This document shows positions 1-9,096 of a stretch of DNA of 31,906 bases, one piece after another. The stretch's first letter is position 1. Each line of letters begins with the position of its first letter. Made by a program: the position numbers and the translations under genes. The DNA lies in IMG/VR virus record IMGVR_UViG_3300010391_002385, positions 1-31,906 of that record, one strand, 5' to 3'. The DNA is from a virus. The notes beneath the pieces were generated by a model. It had not been told where the DNA came from. It ran no database searches and worked only from the letters and a program-made list of their open reading frames with translations.

Positions 1-259
1 GCGCCCGGAGCGCCGGCCACGGCTGCGCCTCGTGCTCGGTGTCGTGCGCGCCCTCGTGCCCCCTGCCGGCAAGCACCACGCCACGCCGCCTGGACGACGT
101 TAGAACCTGGGCGCTCAACACGAACCAGTATTTCAGGATTCCGGACTTCGGGCATCGCGGAATCATGCCCGAGTCGGCGGCGACTGCGTAGGGAGGCTGA
201 GGCGCAAGTAAGCAGCGGGCTGTGGAAGCTATCGGATGAATCGCTGGTCGGGGCCCCGA
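1..259. other. Left edge, gene-free; possible transposase scrap
   Basis: No intact gene is supported here. On the plus strand, the frame beginning at base 2 reads about 33 codons to a stop near 102. It contains a stretch resembling VRALVPPAGKHH, which faintly recalls the C-terminal ALVPPPR-H motif of IS91/ISCR-type (Y2) transposases. A neighbouring frame runs on to a TAG near 188. If real, it is a frameshifted remnant only. The minus-strand ATPase gene ends at 260. No terminator hairpin with a T-run was found in this stretch. Confidence 0.2.
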
Positions 260-3200
260 CTACAAATCCTCCTCCGCCTCGCTCTGCTGGGCCGCTCGAA
301 TCTCCGCTTCCATGCCTGGAATCAAAGACATGGCCCAGTTGCGGATGGCGGGCTCCGAATCGCGGGCCCAGTTGCGGATCCACTCCAAGTGGCCCGCATG
401 CCAGCTACTGACTTCGCCGGAGAACACGCCTGTGTGCATTCGCGCTAGGAGCGACGAGCGGATGGTCTTTGAGTCGGAAAATTGGATGAGCAGTTTGCGT
501 TGCACTTCGGATAGCTCCGGGCCCACCGCTGTCAGCTCAATAACATCCGTGGCTCCCTGTTCGCCATGCTCTTCCACCCATTGTTCAACGACCTCCATGG
601 GGATCACGCCAAGGAGTCGTCCCCCGAGTGACGATTGAAGACTCAAGCGCGATTTCCACCCTGATGAGTAGCTCTCCATGACGAGCTGCCAAACCTTGGC
701 CGGCTTGCGACGTGCCGCGTCCACAAGCACCTCCACACGTTCATCACGTTCGGAGATGTACCCCGCGCCGGCAAAGGCTTCCAGCGTCGCGGCGGCGACT
801 CGCACTGGATCAGCCTCGAGCAGTAGCTTGGCCAGGCGGCTCCAGTTGAACGGGCCCATTTGGTCATCGTTTTCTGACGCTGTGGCCTCGAGAACCTTCC
901 AAAGGGAGTCTCCGAACGCGTCCCTCTCTTCAGGCGTTGGGCGCAGACGCATGCCAAGGAGGCTGAGCGCGGTCTGATACGCCTCGCGGGAGTCGCGGGC
1001 GACGAGGGCGTCAACGATCGCCACCGCGCCTGGTTGCGTTGTCTTTCCAATCCAGTTGCCGTAGATCAGAATGCCCGCCTGCTGCGGCCCCAACGCGTTC
1101 TCACGGATCATTTCAGCAATCAGCATCGCGGCCTGCTCGGAGGGCTCTGAACGCCAGAGCGCGTCGAGTGCAGATCCAGACGTTCGTGGATCCCGTGAAA
1201 GCAATCCAATGCGTTGCCAGACCCAGTCTCCCCTTCCAGCTCGTCTATGACCTTCCAGCGCCGCCGACCACTGTGGTGTCGGGCGCTCATCAAGCGTCTC
1301 TGCACCCAACACGCTCTCAAGACGGGCTGTGTACTCAAGCCCGGCGTCAAGCTCACCCAATCTGACGAAGAACTGCCAAAAGCGCTGGGCATGAGGTGAA
1401 ACAAGCCACGCCCACTCGCGCTCCAAGAGGGACTTATCGTTCCAGGCCTCATCGGCGAGTTCCCGTCCTCGTCGCTCCAGTTGGCCGGGATCCTCAATCT
1501 CCAGCTTATGATCCTCTGGACTGGGTTTGCCCAGCCAGCGACGGAGTTGAGCTGAGTAGTCACCGACCAACGCCGAATCTCGCAAGGCCTCAAGCGCGGT
1601 GACAACCGTGCCAGGTAGATCGTCGCGATCGTATGCAAGTACAGCCCCAATGGCCCCGGCAGCCCGGGCCTTGAACTCGCTGTCGGCAGTGCTCAAGAGC
1701 CTGCGCATCATTACGAGGGCGGGATCGCCAACCGCCCCGATGATCATTCGAAAGTTCTCGGTGAAATGATCCAGGGCACGAGTACCAATGGGGGCGGCTT
1801 CGGCGGCGGCCCGCTCCAGCAGCGCAAAGGCCTTTGTCATTGCACCACGTAGCTCACCGACGGTACGAGGTCTCCACTCATCTGGTAGCGGCTTGCCTCC
1901 GAGGCTATCCATCACTGAGCCGCGAGATACATGCGACTCAAAGGCATGCAGCAAGCCTTCTAGGGCCAGTTCACGGCGGCGAGGAGACTGGCGCAAGTCG
2001 AAGAGGATGCGCTCAAGGAGCGCCAGGCGGTCAAGGCTTGGAACAGCGGTGCCGCTCAGATAGGGACGGAAGAGCTGGTGCCAGATGCCAGTGGCGTTGT
2101 TCGAATATCGCTCGTTCTCGGCCTCGGCCAAGGCGAGGAGGAGCCGTGCGGAGCCTTCGAACGTATCGGGCAACCAGACGAGCTTCTCAAGTGTGGCAAC
2201 AACATCGCGACGGCCACCGTTGAGACCGAGTAGTTCCGCGACCGTGGCAGAACCAAGGAGGCGTTCAAGCATGGCGAGGCCAGCGACCGGATGCGCCTCG
2301 GTCAGATAGCGCGCGAGCTTACTGCGCGTGGGAACGTACAGATCCGCTCGGTCGCCAAAGATGTCGGCGGCATTCAGCATCCCACCGACAATGTCACGAG
2401 TACGCTCATCGTCACCAAGACTTGCGAGACGCCGCAAAAAGCGTTCGCGAGCATTCTCTGTGGGCAATGCGACATAGAAACTGAGCAAGTCACTGGCTGG
2501 CCGGCGCCCCCACAACTGTGCAGCCAGACGGATAGCGAGGATCTCGGGCGTAACATAGACGAAAGATCCTCGTTTCTGCACCACGCGGGTTGAAGTGGCG
2601 GCGTCCAAGCGGTCGCGCATTGTGTTCGGCGTTAGACCTACGAAAGCCGCAGTCTTCTCGAGTTCATCCCGACGAGCGTCATCAACAGGGAGGTGCGTGA
2701 ACAAAGAAGCCCCGGACAGGGCACTGAGCGTATCTGCATCCGGCGCCCCAAGTAGCCCATCCAGAAACTCTTTGACGCCTTCGGTGTCGGCGAGTTGCGC
2801 TGGGATGAGAGCTGGATTGACCGCGTAGTTACGTGCGATCTGGACGGCAGCTCGAATAAACCCTGAGGCAAGTCGTGCAACAAGCGCACGCGTTTCATTT
2901 GAGAGCGACGGCGCGGCCGCGGTGACTATTGGCTCAAGCTGGGCAGGCGCTGCCGTATCCAAATAGTACCGACCCGGGGGTGCGCCGATGATGCGTGGTC
3001 CATCTCCAATTGTCACAAGCTGCAGGCGTCCACCACAAGGCGTGACGTGGGTGCTAAAGGTAGCCACCTGGTCGGCATCACACTCGTCAATTACCAGAAT
3101 AGCTTCGGCGCGAGCCTGACGACGCATCCACCCAAGGAAGCCGGTGGGCACATCCTTGGGGGACGGAGCAAAGACAACCAGGGGCCGCAATTCGGTCGCG

Positions 3201-3898
3201 GAAACGGCCTCCAAAGCTAATCGCGTCTTCCCGACCCCTGATAGGCCCTCGATTCTGGAGACAGGATTGCCGTGGTGCCGCCCGGTGAAGTCGTCGCTCA
3301 GCTGCGCCATGAATTCACGCTGCTGGTCAGTTGGCTCAAACGCGGGTCGGTCGCGCTCTGCGGCCGCCCATTCGTTGTACGTCATCAGATCACCGAGTGG
3401 ATGGCCAAAATACGTCGGCGCAACAGAAAGGTGAGTGCTGGCCCATCGAGCGACATCGTCTCCAGTTAGAACCACACCGCGACCGGCGAAGCCGTGTGCT
3501 GCCAGCGCACTCTCGAGCGCCTGCTCGAACTCGACGCGTGGCTGTTGGGTGCTTTCGCGGCTTAGGGCTAGGACGTAGCGTGCACCGCCTCCCAAAGCGG
3601 CGATGACGAGAGGATGGTCCGCGATCTCACTCTCAATTGCAGCGGGACGAAAGTTGCCGCTCTTGAACTGCCAGACGGATTCCCCTTGAGGGATCCAATC
3701 AGGGTTGGTCGCGCCGGCCTTGATGCTGGCGTCAATTCCGCCGTCGGGCGTGTGTTGCTTCCAGCTCAAGTCGAGGTCGCTGGGCGGAATCCCGGCCCTC
3801 TGGGCCTCAAGCGCAAGAAGCGCGTTGAGGACCAGAACGAACGCAGGGTCGCCCAGGTCTGCAACTTCCTTCGGCCTCACCTCAAATGGAACGGTCAT
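260..3898 (-). CDS. Nuclease-STAND ATPase, Avs-like antiphage protein
   Basis: A 1212-residue cytoplasmic protein with no signal peptide or TM segment. Residues about 1-190 look like a PD-(D/E)XK nuclease of the Mrr/Cap4 type: GGID with D56, then a strand with the Q-x-K signature WQFKSG (Q77, K79). A P-loop follows at 218-225 (GLSGVGKT) with Walker B ILVIDE (D271, E272) and a following strand LQLVTIGDG, as in STAND ATPases. The remaining ~850 residues are helical, rich in Leu/Ala/Glu, and probably form the sensor. Known Avs proteins bind a phage protein through this region, oligomerise, and switch on the N-terminal effector. That role here is inferred from architecture. The start is the ATG at 3896-3898; I see no strong Shine-Dalgarno. 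The upstream gap holds a tRNA-Glu scrap, suggesting arrival on a tRNA-targeting element. Alternative: an ATP-regulated restriction enzyme of another STAND family. Confidence 0.75.
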   Translation of the reverse strand: MTVPFEVRPKEVADLGDPAFVLVLNALLALEAQRAGIPPSDLDLSWKQHTPDGGIDASIKAGATNPDWIPQGESVWQFKSGNFRPAAIESEIADHPLVIAALGGGARYVLALSRESTQQPRVEFEQALESALAAHGFAGRGVVLTGDDVARWASTHLSVAPTYFGHPLGDLMTYNEWAAAERDRPAFEPTDQQREFMAQLSDDFTGRHHGNPVSRIEGLSGVGKTRLALEAVSATELRPLVVFAPSPKDVPTGFLGWMRRQARAEAILVIDECDADQVATFSTHVTPCGGRLQLVTIGDGPRIIGAPPGRYYLDTAAPAQLEPIVTAAAPSLSNETRALVARLASGFIRAAVQIARNYAVNPALIPAQLADTEGVKEFLDGLLGAPDADTLSALSGASLFTHLPVDDARRDELEKTAAFVGLTPNTMRDRLDAATSTRVVQKRGSFVYVTPEILAIRLAAQLWGRRPASDLLSFYVALPTENARERFLRRLASLGDDERTRDIVGGMLNAADIFGDRADLYVPTRSKLARYLTEAHPVAGLAMLERLLGSATVAELLGLNGGRRDVVATLEKLVWLPDTFEGSARLLLALAEAENERYSNNATGIWHQLFRPYLSGTAVPSLDRLALLERILFDLRQSPRRRELALEGLLHAFESHVSRGSVMDSLGGKPLPDEWRPRTVGELRGAMTKAFALLERAAAEAAPIGTRALDHFTENFRMIIGAVGDPALVMMRRLLSTADSEFKARAAGAIGAVLAYDRDDLPGTVVTALEALRDSALVGDYSAQLRRWLGKPSPEDHKLEIEDPGQLERRGRELADEAWNDKSLLEREWAWLVSPHAQRFWQFFVRLGELDAGLEYTARLESVLGAETLDERPTPQWSAALEGHRRAGRGDWVWQRIGLLSRDPRTSGSALDALWRSEPSEQAAMLIAEMIRENALGPQQAGILIYGNWIGKTTQPGAVAIVDALVARDSREAYQTALSLLGMRLRPTPEERDAFGDSLWKVLEATASENDDQMGPFNWSRLAKLLLEADPVRVAAATLEAFAGAGYISERDERVEVLVDAARRKPAKVWQLVMESYSSGWKSRLSLQSSLGGRLLGVIPMEVVEQWVEEHGEQGATDVIELTAVGPELSEVQRKLLIQFSDSKTIRSSLLARMHTGVFSGEVSSWHAGHLEWIRNWARDSEPAIRNWAMSLIPGMEAEIRAAQQSEAEEDL

Positions 3899-4039
3899 CC
3901 AGGCAGGATAGCAAGTTGGGAAGATCCGTAAAGATCGGCTCGGTCTGAAGATCCAGTGTGCGCTCGGACTTCGTCGAGTATTGTTCAGACCGCGATCAGG
4001 AAGCTCCGAGCCAGCGACCCGCTCGCCGGTGCGGCGCCT

Positions 4040-4091
4040 TGTCCCTCAATTGTCCCCGAACTGTCCCCGTCCTGCGTCTACTCCCGTCCAC
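4040..4091. repeat. GTCC-core repeats phased at 10-11 bp
   Basis: On the plus strand TGTCCC or TGTCCCC occurs at 4040, 4051 and 4062, an exact 11-bp step. Weaker GTCTAC (4076) and GTCCAC (4086) follow at a 10-bp step. One face of the helix is therefore marked repeatedly. The array lies about 85 bp from the tRNA-Glu remnant. Similar arrays lie near the Ser/Cys and Arg tRNA remnants. Integrase arm-type sites are one possible reading. An alternative is the degraded 3' end of a lost integrase gene. Confidence 0.5.
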
Positions 4092-4176
4092 TCTCGTCGC
4101 CTGACTCGTCGCGTAAGTTGTTGTCTTTGTGCGTTTGGTCGACAGGTTGCGACGATGGTTTGCGGGGGCTCTTGGC

Positions 4177-4199
4177 TTCGAATCCCGTTGGGGACGCCA
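4177..4199 (+). pseudogene. tRNA-Glu 3' fragment (T-loop to CCA)
   Basis: The 23 bases match the end of a bacterial tRNA-Glu. The T-loop TTCGAAT (4177-4183) is followed by the 3' T-stem CCCGT (4184-4188), the 3' acceptor strand TGGGGAC (4189-4195), discriminator G and encoded CCA (4197-4199). Immediately 5' the similarity stops: the base before the T-loop is C instead of the invariant G53, and no 5' T-stem, anticodon arm or D arm can be built. A break at the T-loop is typical of the far-end attachment site left by an element that integrated into a tRNA gene. The tRNA-like identity is clear; the isotype is assigned from the acceptor sequence. Confidence 0.75.
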
Positions 4200-4379
4200 A
4201 GGCCGTCCACCGAAACGGGGCAACTCCATGATGGTCCAACCTACGTGTCGGCCTTCGAGTCCGGCTCGCTTCCGCACCTAACCTGTTGAACCTACACTAT
4301 CTTTCCACTGGAGCCACCGGTTCATAACGCCGCCCGGTTCGAGTTGGATAGGGACTCCGAGCTAATGGGTCCTAGTGAC

Positions 4380-7300
4380 TCATTGGAGGTCCGGCGGACC
4401 GGGGGGGATCGTAAGGACGTGAGCCTCGGCATCCAATCTCTTGGGATCGGCTGGGAAACCTGCTAGCAGCCACAGCGGCTCTGCGGCTAACAACTGCCCG
4501 GATCCCTCCCGCCAACACTTCTCCAACCACTCCACCATGCTGAGGTTGATCCGATGAGCGGTCGAAGCCTGATCAAGCCTCGTACCGGGCCAGTCACCCG
4601 CCCCCTCAATGTTCCATCGCCAAAGGTCGAGCGTCTCGCCGATCGCCTTCCCTTCAACGTTCACCGATCCCGGGCCGATCGAAGCTGCAGCTCGCAGACC
4701 CAGCCAGAGTTGCCTCTGCCATTGCTGCACGATCTTGGCTTCCGGGCGATGCGGTACGAGTGACGGTAGTTGGCCAATCCGATCCCACGGCGCGTGGACC
4801 AAGATCGTGCGATCAACCGTCCAGCCTGCAAGCTGGGAAGTTCCGAGCAATTGAACCGCGGCACTGAGTTCTTGATCATTTAGAACCTCAGCGCGTGAGA
4901 ACGGCGCTTCTAATCGCACGGAAATGCATGCATGCCAGAAGTAACGAATGATCCGCGGCGGCTGATGAATCGCAATCGTGCCGAGTGCGCCTGCGAGCGA
5001 GAACAATGACGCCGACTGCAAGGCCGTCTCCAACCACGCATCCGTGCAAACTCTATCGAGCAGCCCGACAAGATCGGTTTCCTGATCAGGCGTAGTCAGG
5101 GCAAGGAGACGGGACATTTCGATTAGCGCGCTCCTAGGATCGCTGAAGTCGACCAGCGCCTTGCGACGGAGGAGGTTGTCGACGAGCGCGACCTTTAGAT
5201 CCTCGCGCCCATTGCGACCGAATTGGCCTGCCAATCCAGGAGCGCCCGTTGAGAAGCGGTTGGTCCGATACGGTCCATACGCCCAATCTTCCACCCTTAG
5301 CCTTTGGATGATAGCCCTCCGGAGTTCCTCCGGAGCGAGCACGAGGAAGCTCATCAGACTGCCAGGGCTCTGCGTGGAGGCCCGCGCGGCCAAGCGGTCG
5401 GGCTGCGCCGAAACGGCGCGCCACACGCCCTCGATCGCCTCGCTTTGGTCCTGCTGTGCCGCCAAGAGCAAGAACCCGCGCAAATCGCTAATCGATGATG
5501 CCAGTACGCACTCTACGAGCCGCTCTGGGCTTGCACCGATGAGCTTCCAGAGTGTCTCGACAACTTCTCTTGAGACTTGCTGCTCGGCGACTTTCAAGAA
5601 CTGAACAAGGGTGTTGAGCGTAGACGAGAACACGCGCATGGCCAGCATTTCCGGTTGCGCCACAGATGCCTTCCATACTCGGGCGACCAATTCCCTCCGC
5701 CCCTGCTGTCCGGCGGACACCAACAGAAGTGCGAGATTGTTGAGCGGGAGAGCGAACGCGTACTCCACAAACCTATCCGGTTGCGCCGCCATCGCTCCCC
5801 ACAACCTATCGACCAGCTGGCTCCGACCCTCGCTTCCGGCCGTGTTGAGGAATCGAGCCACAAGATGCAGCGGATTCTCAAGCGCACGCTCCACTAGGTC
5901 CGGCTGCGCCTCCAGAGCCCGCCACATTTCTTCCGCCATCTCAGCTTTCCCCGCCTTCCGCGCCGCAACGATGAAGTCGGCCAAGGGATCCAGCGGTGTC
6001 TCAGATGCAGCCTGGGCGAGCATCGCTGGTTGTGCCGCGATTTGCGTCCACACCCTGTCTACAAGTCCCTGTTGGCCCTGGTCCTTCGCGATGTTTATGA
6101 ACTTGAGAAAGAAATGCAGGTGGGCCGAGAGTGCCCGCTCTGCCACCTTCTCCGGCTGCGCCGCCAGCGCTTCCCACAACCCATCGACAAGCTGGCTCCG
6201 TCGCTGCTTCCTAGCCGTGTCCAGGAATGCCGCCACCCTATTCAACGGATTCTCAAATGCGCGTTCGACGAGCCGCTCAGGTTGTGATTCCAGCGCCGCC
6301 CAGAGTCCCTTGGCCAGCTCGTTGCGCCCCGCTTCTCGGGCCGCGACAATGAACTCGGCTACCCAGTCTAGCGGCGTAACGAATGCGGCCTCCGCAACTT
6401 TTACTGGTCGCGCCGCAAACTGCTCCCACAGCTGCTCCACAAGCGGCTGTTGCCCTCGATCTGCCGCGGTGTTCAGGAACCTGACAACGATGTGTAGGTC
6501 TCCCGAGAGCGCCTGCTCTGCCAGCTTCTCCGGTTGCGCCCCTAAAGCTCGCCACAGCTTATCAACGAATCGACCACGCCCCTCGTTCTCTGCCGCTTTC
6601 AGGAATGCCGCCACCGGACCCAGCGGAGCCTCGAGAGCGCGCTCAGTCAGCCGGTCTGAGTAAGCTGGCATCTCGAGTCCTCTCCAAAGCATCGCGTATT
6701 GCTCCGTGGTCTCCACACCCTTCAGCCTCGACGCGATCGTCGCGGCAAAGAGGATGCTATTTGAAGCGGCGTTGAGGATGATCCCGTTACGGTCCGGCGG
6801 TGTTGCGAGAGCCGCCAGAATCAACCGTCCCCACTCAGGTTCACGCAGCCTGTACCGCGAGTAACGACCTGCGACCAACACATGCTGGACTAGGCCCGTC
6901 TCCTGTAACCGACCAACTTCAGCCGGATTCGGCAAGCACTCCACCGGAACATCCAGCTCCAACCCCTGCTCGCCGAGCACCGCGAGACAGACTGCGTTCG
7001 CGAGTTCCGAGCCGTTCAGGCGGCGTAGATGACGGGCTCTGACCCATTGGGCGGCGGCGGACGCAGGCAGCGTGAAGTCGCCGCGGCTCAGCTGAAAGCG
7101 ACGCTGAGAGACCGCGACCACGAAGGCGCCCATCTCTCGGCCGAACGTCTCGTGCCAGGCCGCTATCGCATCTGGTGGCGGAGCGAGAGCCGCAGCCGAC
7201 AAGCCGAGACGTCTTAGAACATAGAGAGCGATTGGCAGCAGATCTGCCGGCGACGGACGAAGTTGAACGGCCGGATTCTCAGGGTAGGTCTCAAGATCGT

Positions 7301-8696
7301 AAAGGCTCGACTCGCCTGGCAGGTTGACGGGATGACCTATGCGGGTTGCGAGCAACATCAACTTACTGCCCGTCGGTCGCTCGCGCCATTGCTGCCACAG
7401 TGTGTGCGCGAGTTCAGGCTGCAGGTTTGCGTCGTCGATTATGAGAAGCACGCCTTGGCGCGCGAGACGAGAAACGGCAGATTGTGGACTGACGCTCACC
7501 GCAAGGTTATCGTCGCCGAAGATATCGCTCAGCAGCAGATGATAAGCCGGCTTGCCCCGGTATTCGGGCCGGGCGGCAATTCGATAGGCAAGTGTGGTCT
7601 TTCCCACGGAGGCGGTGTCGAGCACGAAAGCCCAGCCGTGCACGTCAAGCCGCCGAAGCACTTCCTCGTCGGCCGCCAGAGCCGGCACCTCGCCATCGAT
7701 GAACTCCTGCCACGACGGGAACGGGCTCGCCAGGGGTGACTCATCCACCCGCCGCAACCGTCGCCCACTTGGCCCCACCCTCTCGAAGGGGGCGCAGCGG
7801 GCCTCCGGGGTCAATTCCCGAAGCAAGCCGGGCAGCTCCGTATGATCCCCATACGCATGCGTCGTCAAGTTGGTCGACCGGACCACCGGGGCGGGCAGAC
7901 TCCCAATGGTCGCATGCGCTGTGAGGAAGAAGCTACGCATGGCGCTCTCGCCGAGGCCCACCTCACGGCCCCACTGAAGCAAAGCGCCGAAATTTGGATC
8001 CGCCAGTCCGCCGCCGCAGCCCAGATAGAGCCAGTGCCAGTGCAACCAGAGATGACGAAGCTCGGTCTGCGCCAATGCTACCTCCTTGATGCGGTCGTAG
8101 GAGGTGCGCCCGAGGACGATGGAGGATGGCCGACTCCAATGCCCATGGATGTGGATGACTGCCTTACACTGCCGATTGACCACTTCAATAATTCGGGCAG
8201 GTTCCTCCCAGGTGACGAAGTCGAACCCGGTGGCCTCGCAAAGTAGGTTGTCGTAATTGGTCGTGAGAATTAGTGCCCCAGCTCTGGCGAGATCGGCGAT
8301 AGCATCGAGTGTCAGTCGATCGTTGGGATTCGTAGTGAGTGAGCCAACCGAGTCCTTCAGCCAGGCTGCGAAGCGGGGGTCGTCGGCCCCCCCGAATCGC
8401 TCAATCATTGACTCCGCGCGCCTTAGGATCTCATCAAGCTTAAACTCGCCCGAGAACGCCTCCTCGATCAAGACGCGCTCCGATGCCAGGACCTCGGGGC
8501 CCTGGACGCCGAAGCTCTCAATCCTCGAGAGCCCGTCGAGGAGCAGCCCCTTCCAGCTGGCTCGCGGATCCGCGGTCGCGCCGATCGAGACACCTGTGCC
8601 GACCATGATGAGCACGCTCGGCTTCGGATCGTCGAAGAGCCGTTGTAGAGGTTTCAAGCTGTCCGGCAGACGGGTGCTCACGGGCGTTGCCCGCAT
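4380..8696 (-). CDS. SIR2-STAND ATPase with 42-aa repeats (Avs5-like layout)
   Basis: A 1438-residue cytoplasmic protein. Residues about 25-300 form a SIR2-like domain: GTGVS (33-37), TTNYDN (145-150) and the catalytic-type HGH (184-186). In defence proteins this fold hydrolyses NAD+ to starve the infected cell. A P-loop follows at 360-367, but it begins with Asp (DTASVGKT) where Gly is usual. Walker B is LLIIDD (D421, D422). Residues 682-1100 are ten tandem 42-residue helical repeats, listed separately. The last ~340 residues are unassigned. The order effector, STAND ATPase, repeats matches SIR2-carrying Avs proteins, so phage sensing followed by NAD+ depletion is the inferred job. The ATG at 8696 lacks a clear Shine-Dalgarno; a GTG five codons in is possible. 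The gene stands alone between broken tRNA genes, consistent with separate acquisition. Confidence 0.82.
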   Translation of the reverse strand: MRATPVSTRLPDSLKPLQRLFDDPKPSVLIMVGTGVSIGATADPRASWKGLLLDGLSRIESFGVQGPEVLASERVLIEEAFSGEFKLDEILRRAESMIERFGGADDPRFAAWLKDSVGSLTTNPNDRLTLDAIADLARAGALILTTNYDNLLCEATGFDFVTWEEPARIIEVVNRQCKAVIHIHGHWSRPSSIVLGRTSYDRIKEVALAQTELRHLWLHWHWLYLGCGGGLADPNFGALLQWGREVGLGESAMRSFFLTAHATIGSLPAPVVRSTNLTTHAYGDHTELPGLLRELTPEARCAPFERVGPSGRRLRRVDESPLASPFPSWQEFIDGEVPALAADEEVLRRLDVHGWAFVLDTASVGKTTLAYRIAARPEYRGKPAYHLLLSDIFGDDNLAVSVSPQSAVSRLARQGVLLIIDDANLQPELAHTLWQQWRERPTGSKLMLLATRIGHPVNLPGESSLYDLETYPENPAVQLRPSPADLLPIALYVLRRLGLSAAALAPPPDAIAAWHETFGREMGAFVVAVSQRRFQLSRGDFTLPASAAAQWVRARHLRRLNGSELANAVCLAVLGEQGLELDVPVECLPNPAEVGRLQETGLVQHVLVAGRYSRYRLREPEWGRLILAALATPPDRNGIILNAASNSILFAATIASRLKGVETTEQYAMLWRGLEMPAYSDRLTERALEAPLGPVAAFLKAAENEGRGRFVDKLWRALGAQPEKLAEQALSGDLHIVVRFLNTAADRGQQPLVEQLWEQFAARPVKVAEAAFVTPLDWVAEFIVAAREAGRNELAKGLWAALESQPERLVERAFENPLNRVAAFLDTARKQRRSQLVDGLWEALAAQPEKVAERALSAHLHFFLKFINIAKDQGQQGLVDRVWTQIAAQPAMLAQAASETPLDPLADFIVAARKAGKAEMAEEMWRALEAQPDLVERALENPLHLVARFLNTAGSEGRSQLVDRLWGAMAAQPDRFVEYAFALPLNNLALLLVSAGQQGRRELVARVWKASVAQPEMLAMRVFSSTLNTLVQFLKVAEQQVSREVVETLWKLIGASPERLVECVLASSISDLRGFLLLAAQQDQSEAIEGVWRAVSAQPDRLAARASTQSPGSLMSFLVLAPEELRRAIIQRLRVEDWAYGPYRTNRFSTGAPGLAGQFGRNGREDLKVALVDNLLRRKALVDFSDPRSALIEMSRLLALTTPDQETDLVGLLDRVCTDAWLETALQSASLFSLAGALGTIAIHQPPRIIRYFWHACISVRLEAPFSRAEVLNDQELSAAVQLLGTSQLAGWTVDRTILVHAPWDRIGQLPSLVPHRPEAKIVQQWQRQLWLGLRAAASIGPGSVNVEGKAIGETLDLWRWNIEGAGDWPGTRLDQASTAHRINLSMVEWLEKCWREGSGQLLAAEPLWLLAGFPADPKRLDAEAHVLTIPPGPPDLQ
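5397..6653 (-). repeat. Ten tandem 42-aa repeats within the SIR2-STAND gene
   Basis: Codons 682-1100 encode ten units of 126 bp (unit 7 is one codon shorter). Each unit has hydrophobic L/V at 2, A at 6, L at 11, F/L at 17, A at 21, W at 34 and usually P at 41 with the signature AQPE or AQPD. The pattern fits a helical hairpin solenoid. Units do not diverge evenly. Units 2, 3, 4 pair with units 5, 6, 7 respectively (by hand count 22/42, 24/42 and 28/41 identical), and unit 1 resembles 4 and 7. A three-unit block was therefore duplicated as a whole. The DNA still shows it: nearly the same 30-mer occurs at 5794 and 6169, 375 bp apart. Confidence 0.9.
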
Positions 8697-9035
8697 CTAG
8701 GTCGGGAATGTGCTCGGCACCGCTCGGAGGCGAGGAAGGACACTATTCGACGATACGGCAAGCACAACGGCCGTGCCAGCGTGGAGAATGTCGGGACACG
8801 AGGGTGCCTCGACAGCGCCGGAGCGCGACGCTTCATCGCCCGTTTCGATCCCGCCGAATGGTGTGGCGCTCGTCCGAAGCCGTGGTGCTGCCTGAGCAAC
8901 GCGGATGCGCCCAATCCGTGACGCGCACAGTCACCCGGGGAATGCACTCAACTAGCCTGCGCGCGGGTACCGCTCGGGTACCACCTCAAGGTCCATTCCC
9001 GAACTCTGGTGGCTGCTCCTGGACATCAAGACGAA
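8697..9035. other. Gap upstream of the SIR2-STAND gene
   Basis: No supported gene. This stretch must contain the promoter and leader of the minus-strand SIR2-STAND gene, but I could not pick convincing -35/-10 boxes. CGGGTACC occurs twice in close succession near 8964 and 8975. Open frames on both strands here have no recognisable protein features. Confidence 0.4.
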
Positions 9036-9059
9036 GCCCCCGGGATCGCTCCCAGGGGC
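9036..9059 (-). terminator. Hairpin downstream of the tRNA-Ser remnant
   Basis: A 10-bp stem (9036-9045 with 9050-9059) closes a GCGA tetraloop when read on the minus strand; its single non-Watson-Crick pair is G-U on that strand but C-A on the plus strand. It lies about 40 bases beyond the CCA end of the tRNA-Ser fragment, where a tRNA terminator would sit. The T-run after it is weak, so termination is likely but not certain. Confidence 0.55.
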
Positions 9060-9096
9060 TCGAAATAGGCAGTTTCCTTGGCTTTGGCGCGAAATG

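Noticed and set aside
3996-4277. Minus-strand 93-codon frame considered as an integrase tail
   Set aside because: Low-complexity basic composition, spans the tRNA-Glu remnant, and lacks the R-H-R-Y motifs of a tyrosine recombinase.
5397-6653. Regular repeats considered as a CRISPR array
   Set aside because: The 126-bp units are diverged and in frame within one protein gene; there are no conserved short repeats with unique spacers and no cas genes anywhere in the window.
5611-6663. 350-codon plus-strand frame over the 42-aa repeats, Ser/Arg/Ala-rich
   Set aside because: Its internal repetition simply mirrors the 126-bp repeats of the SIR2-STAND gene on the other strand.
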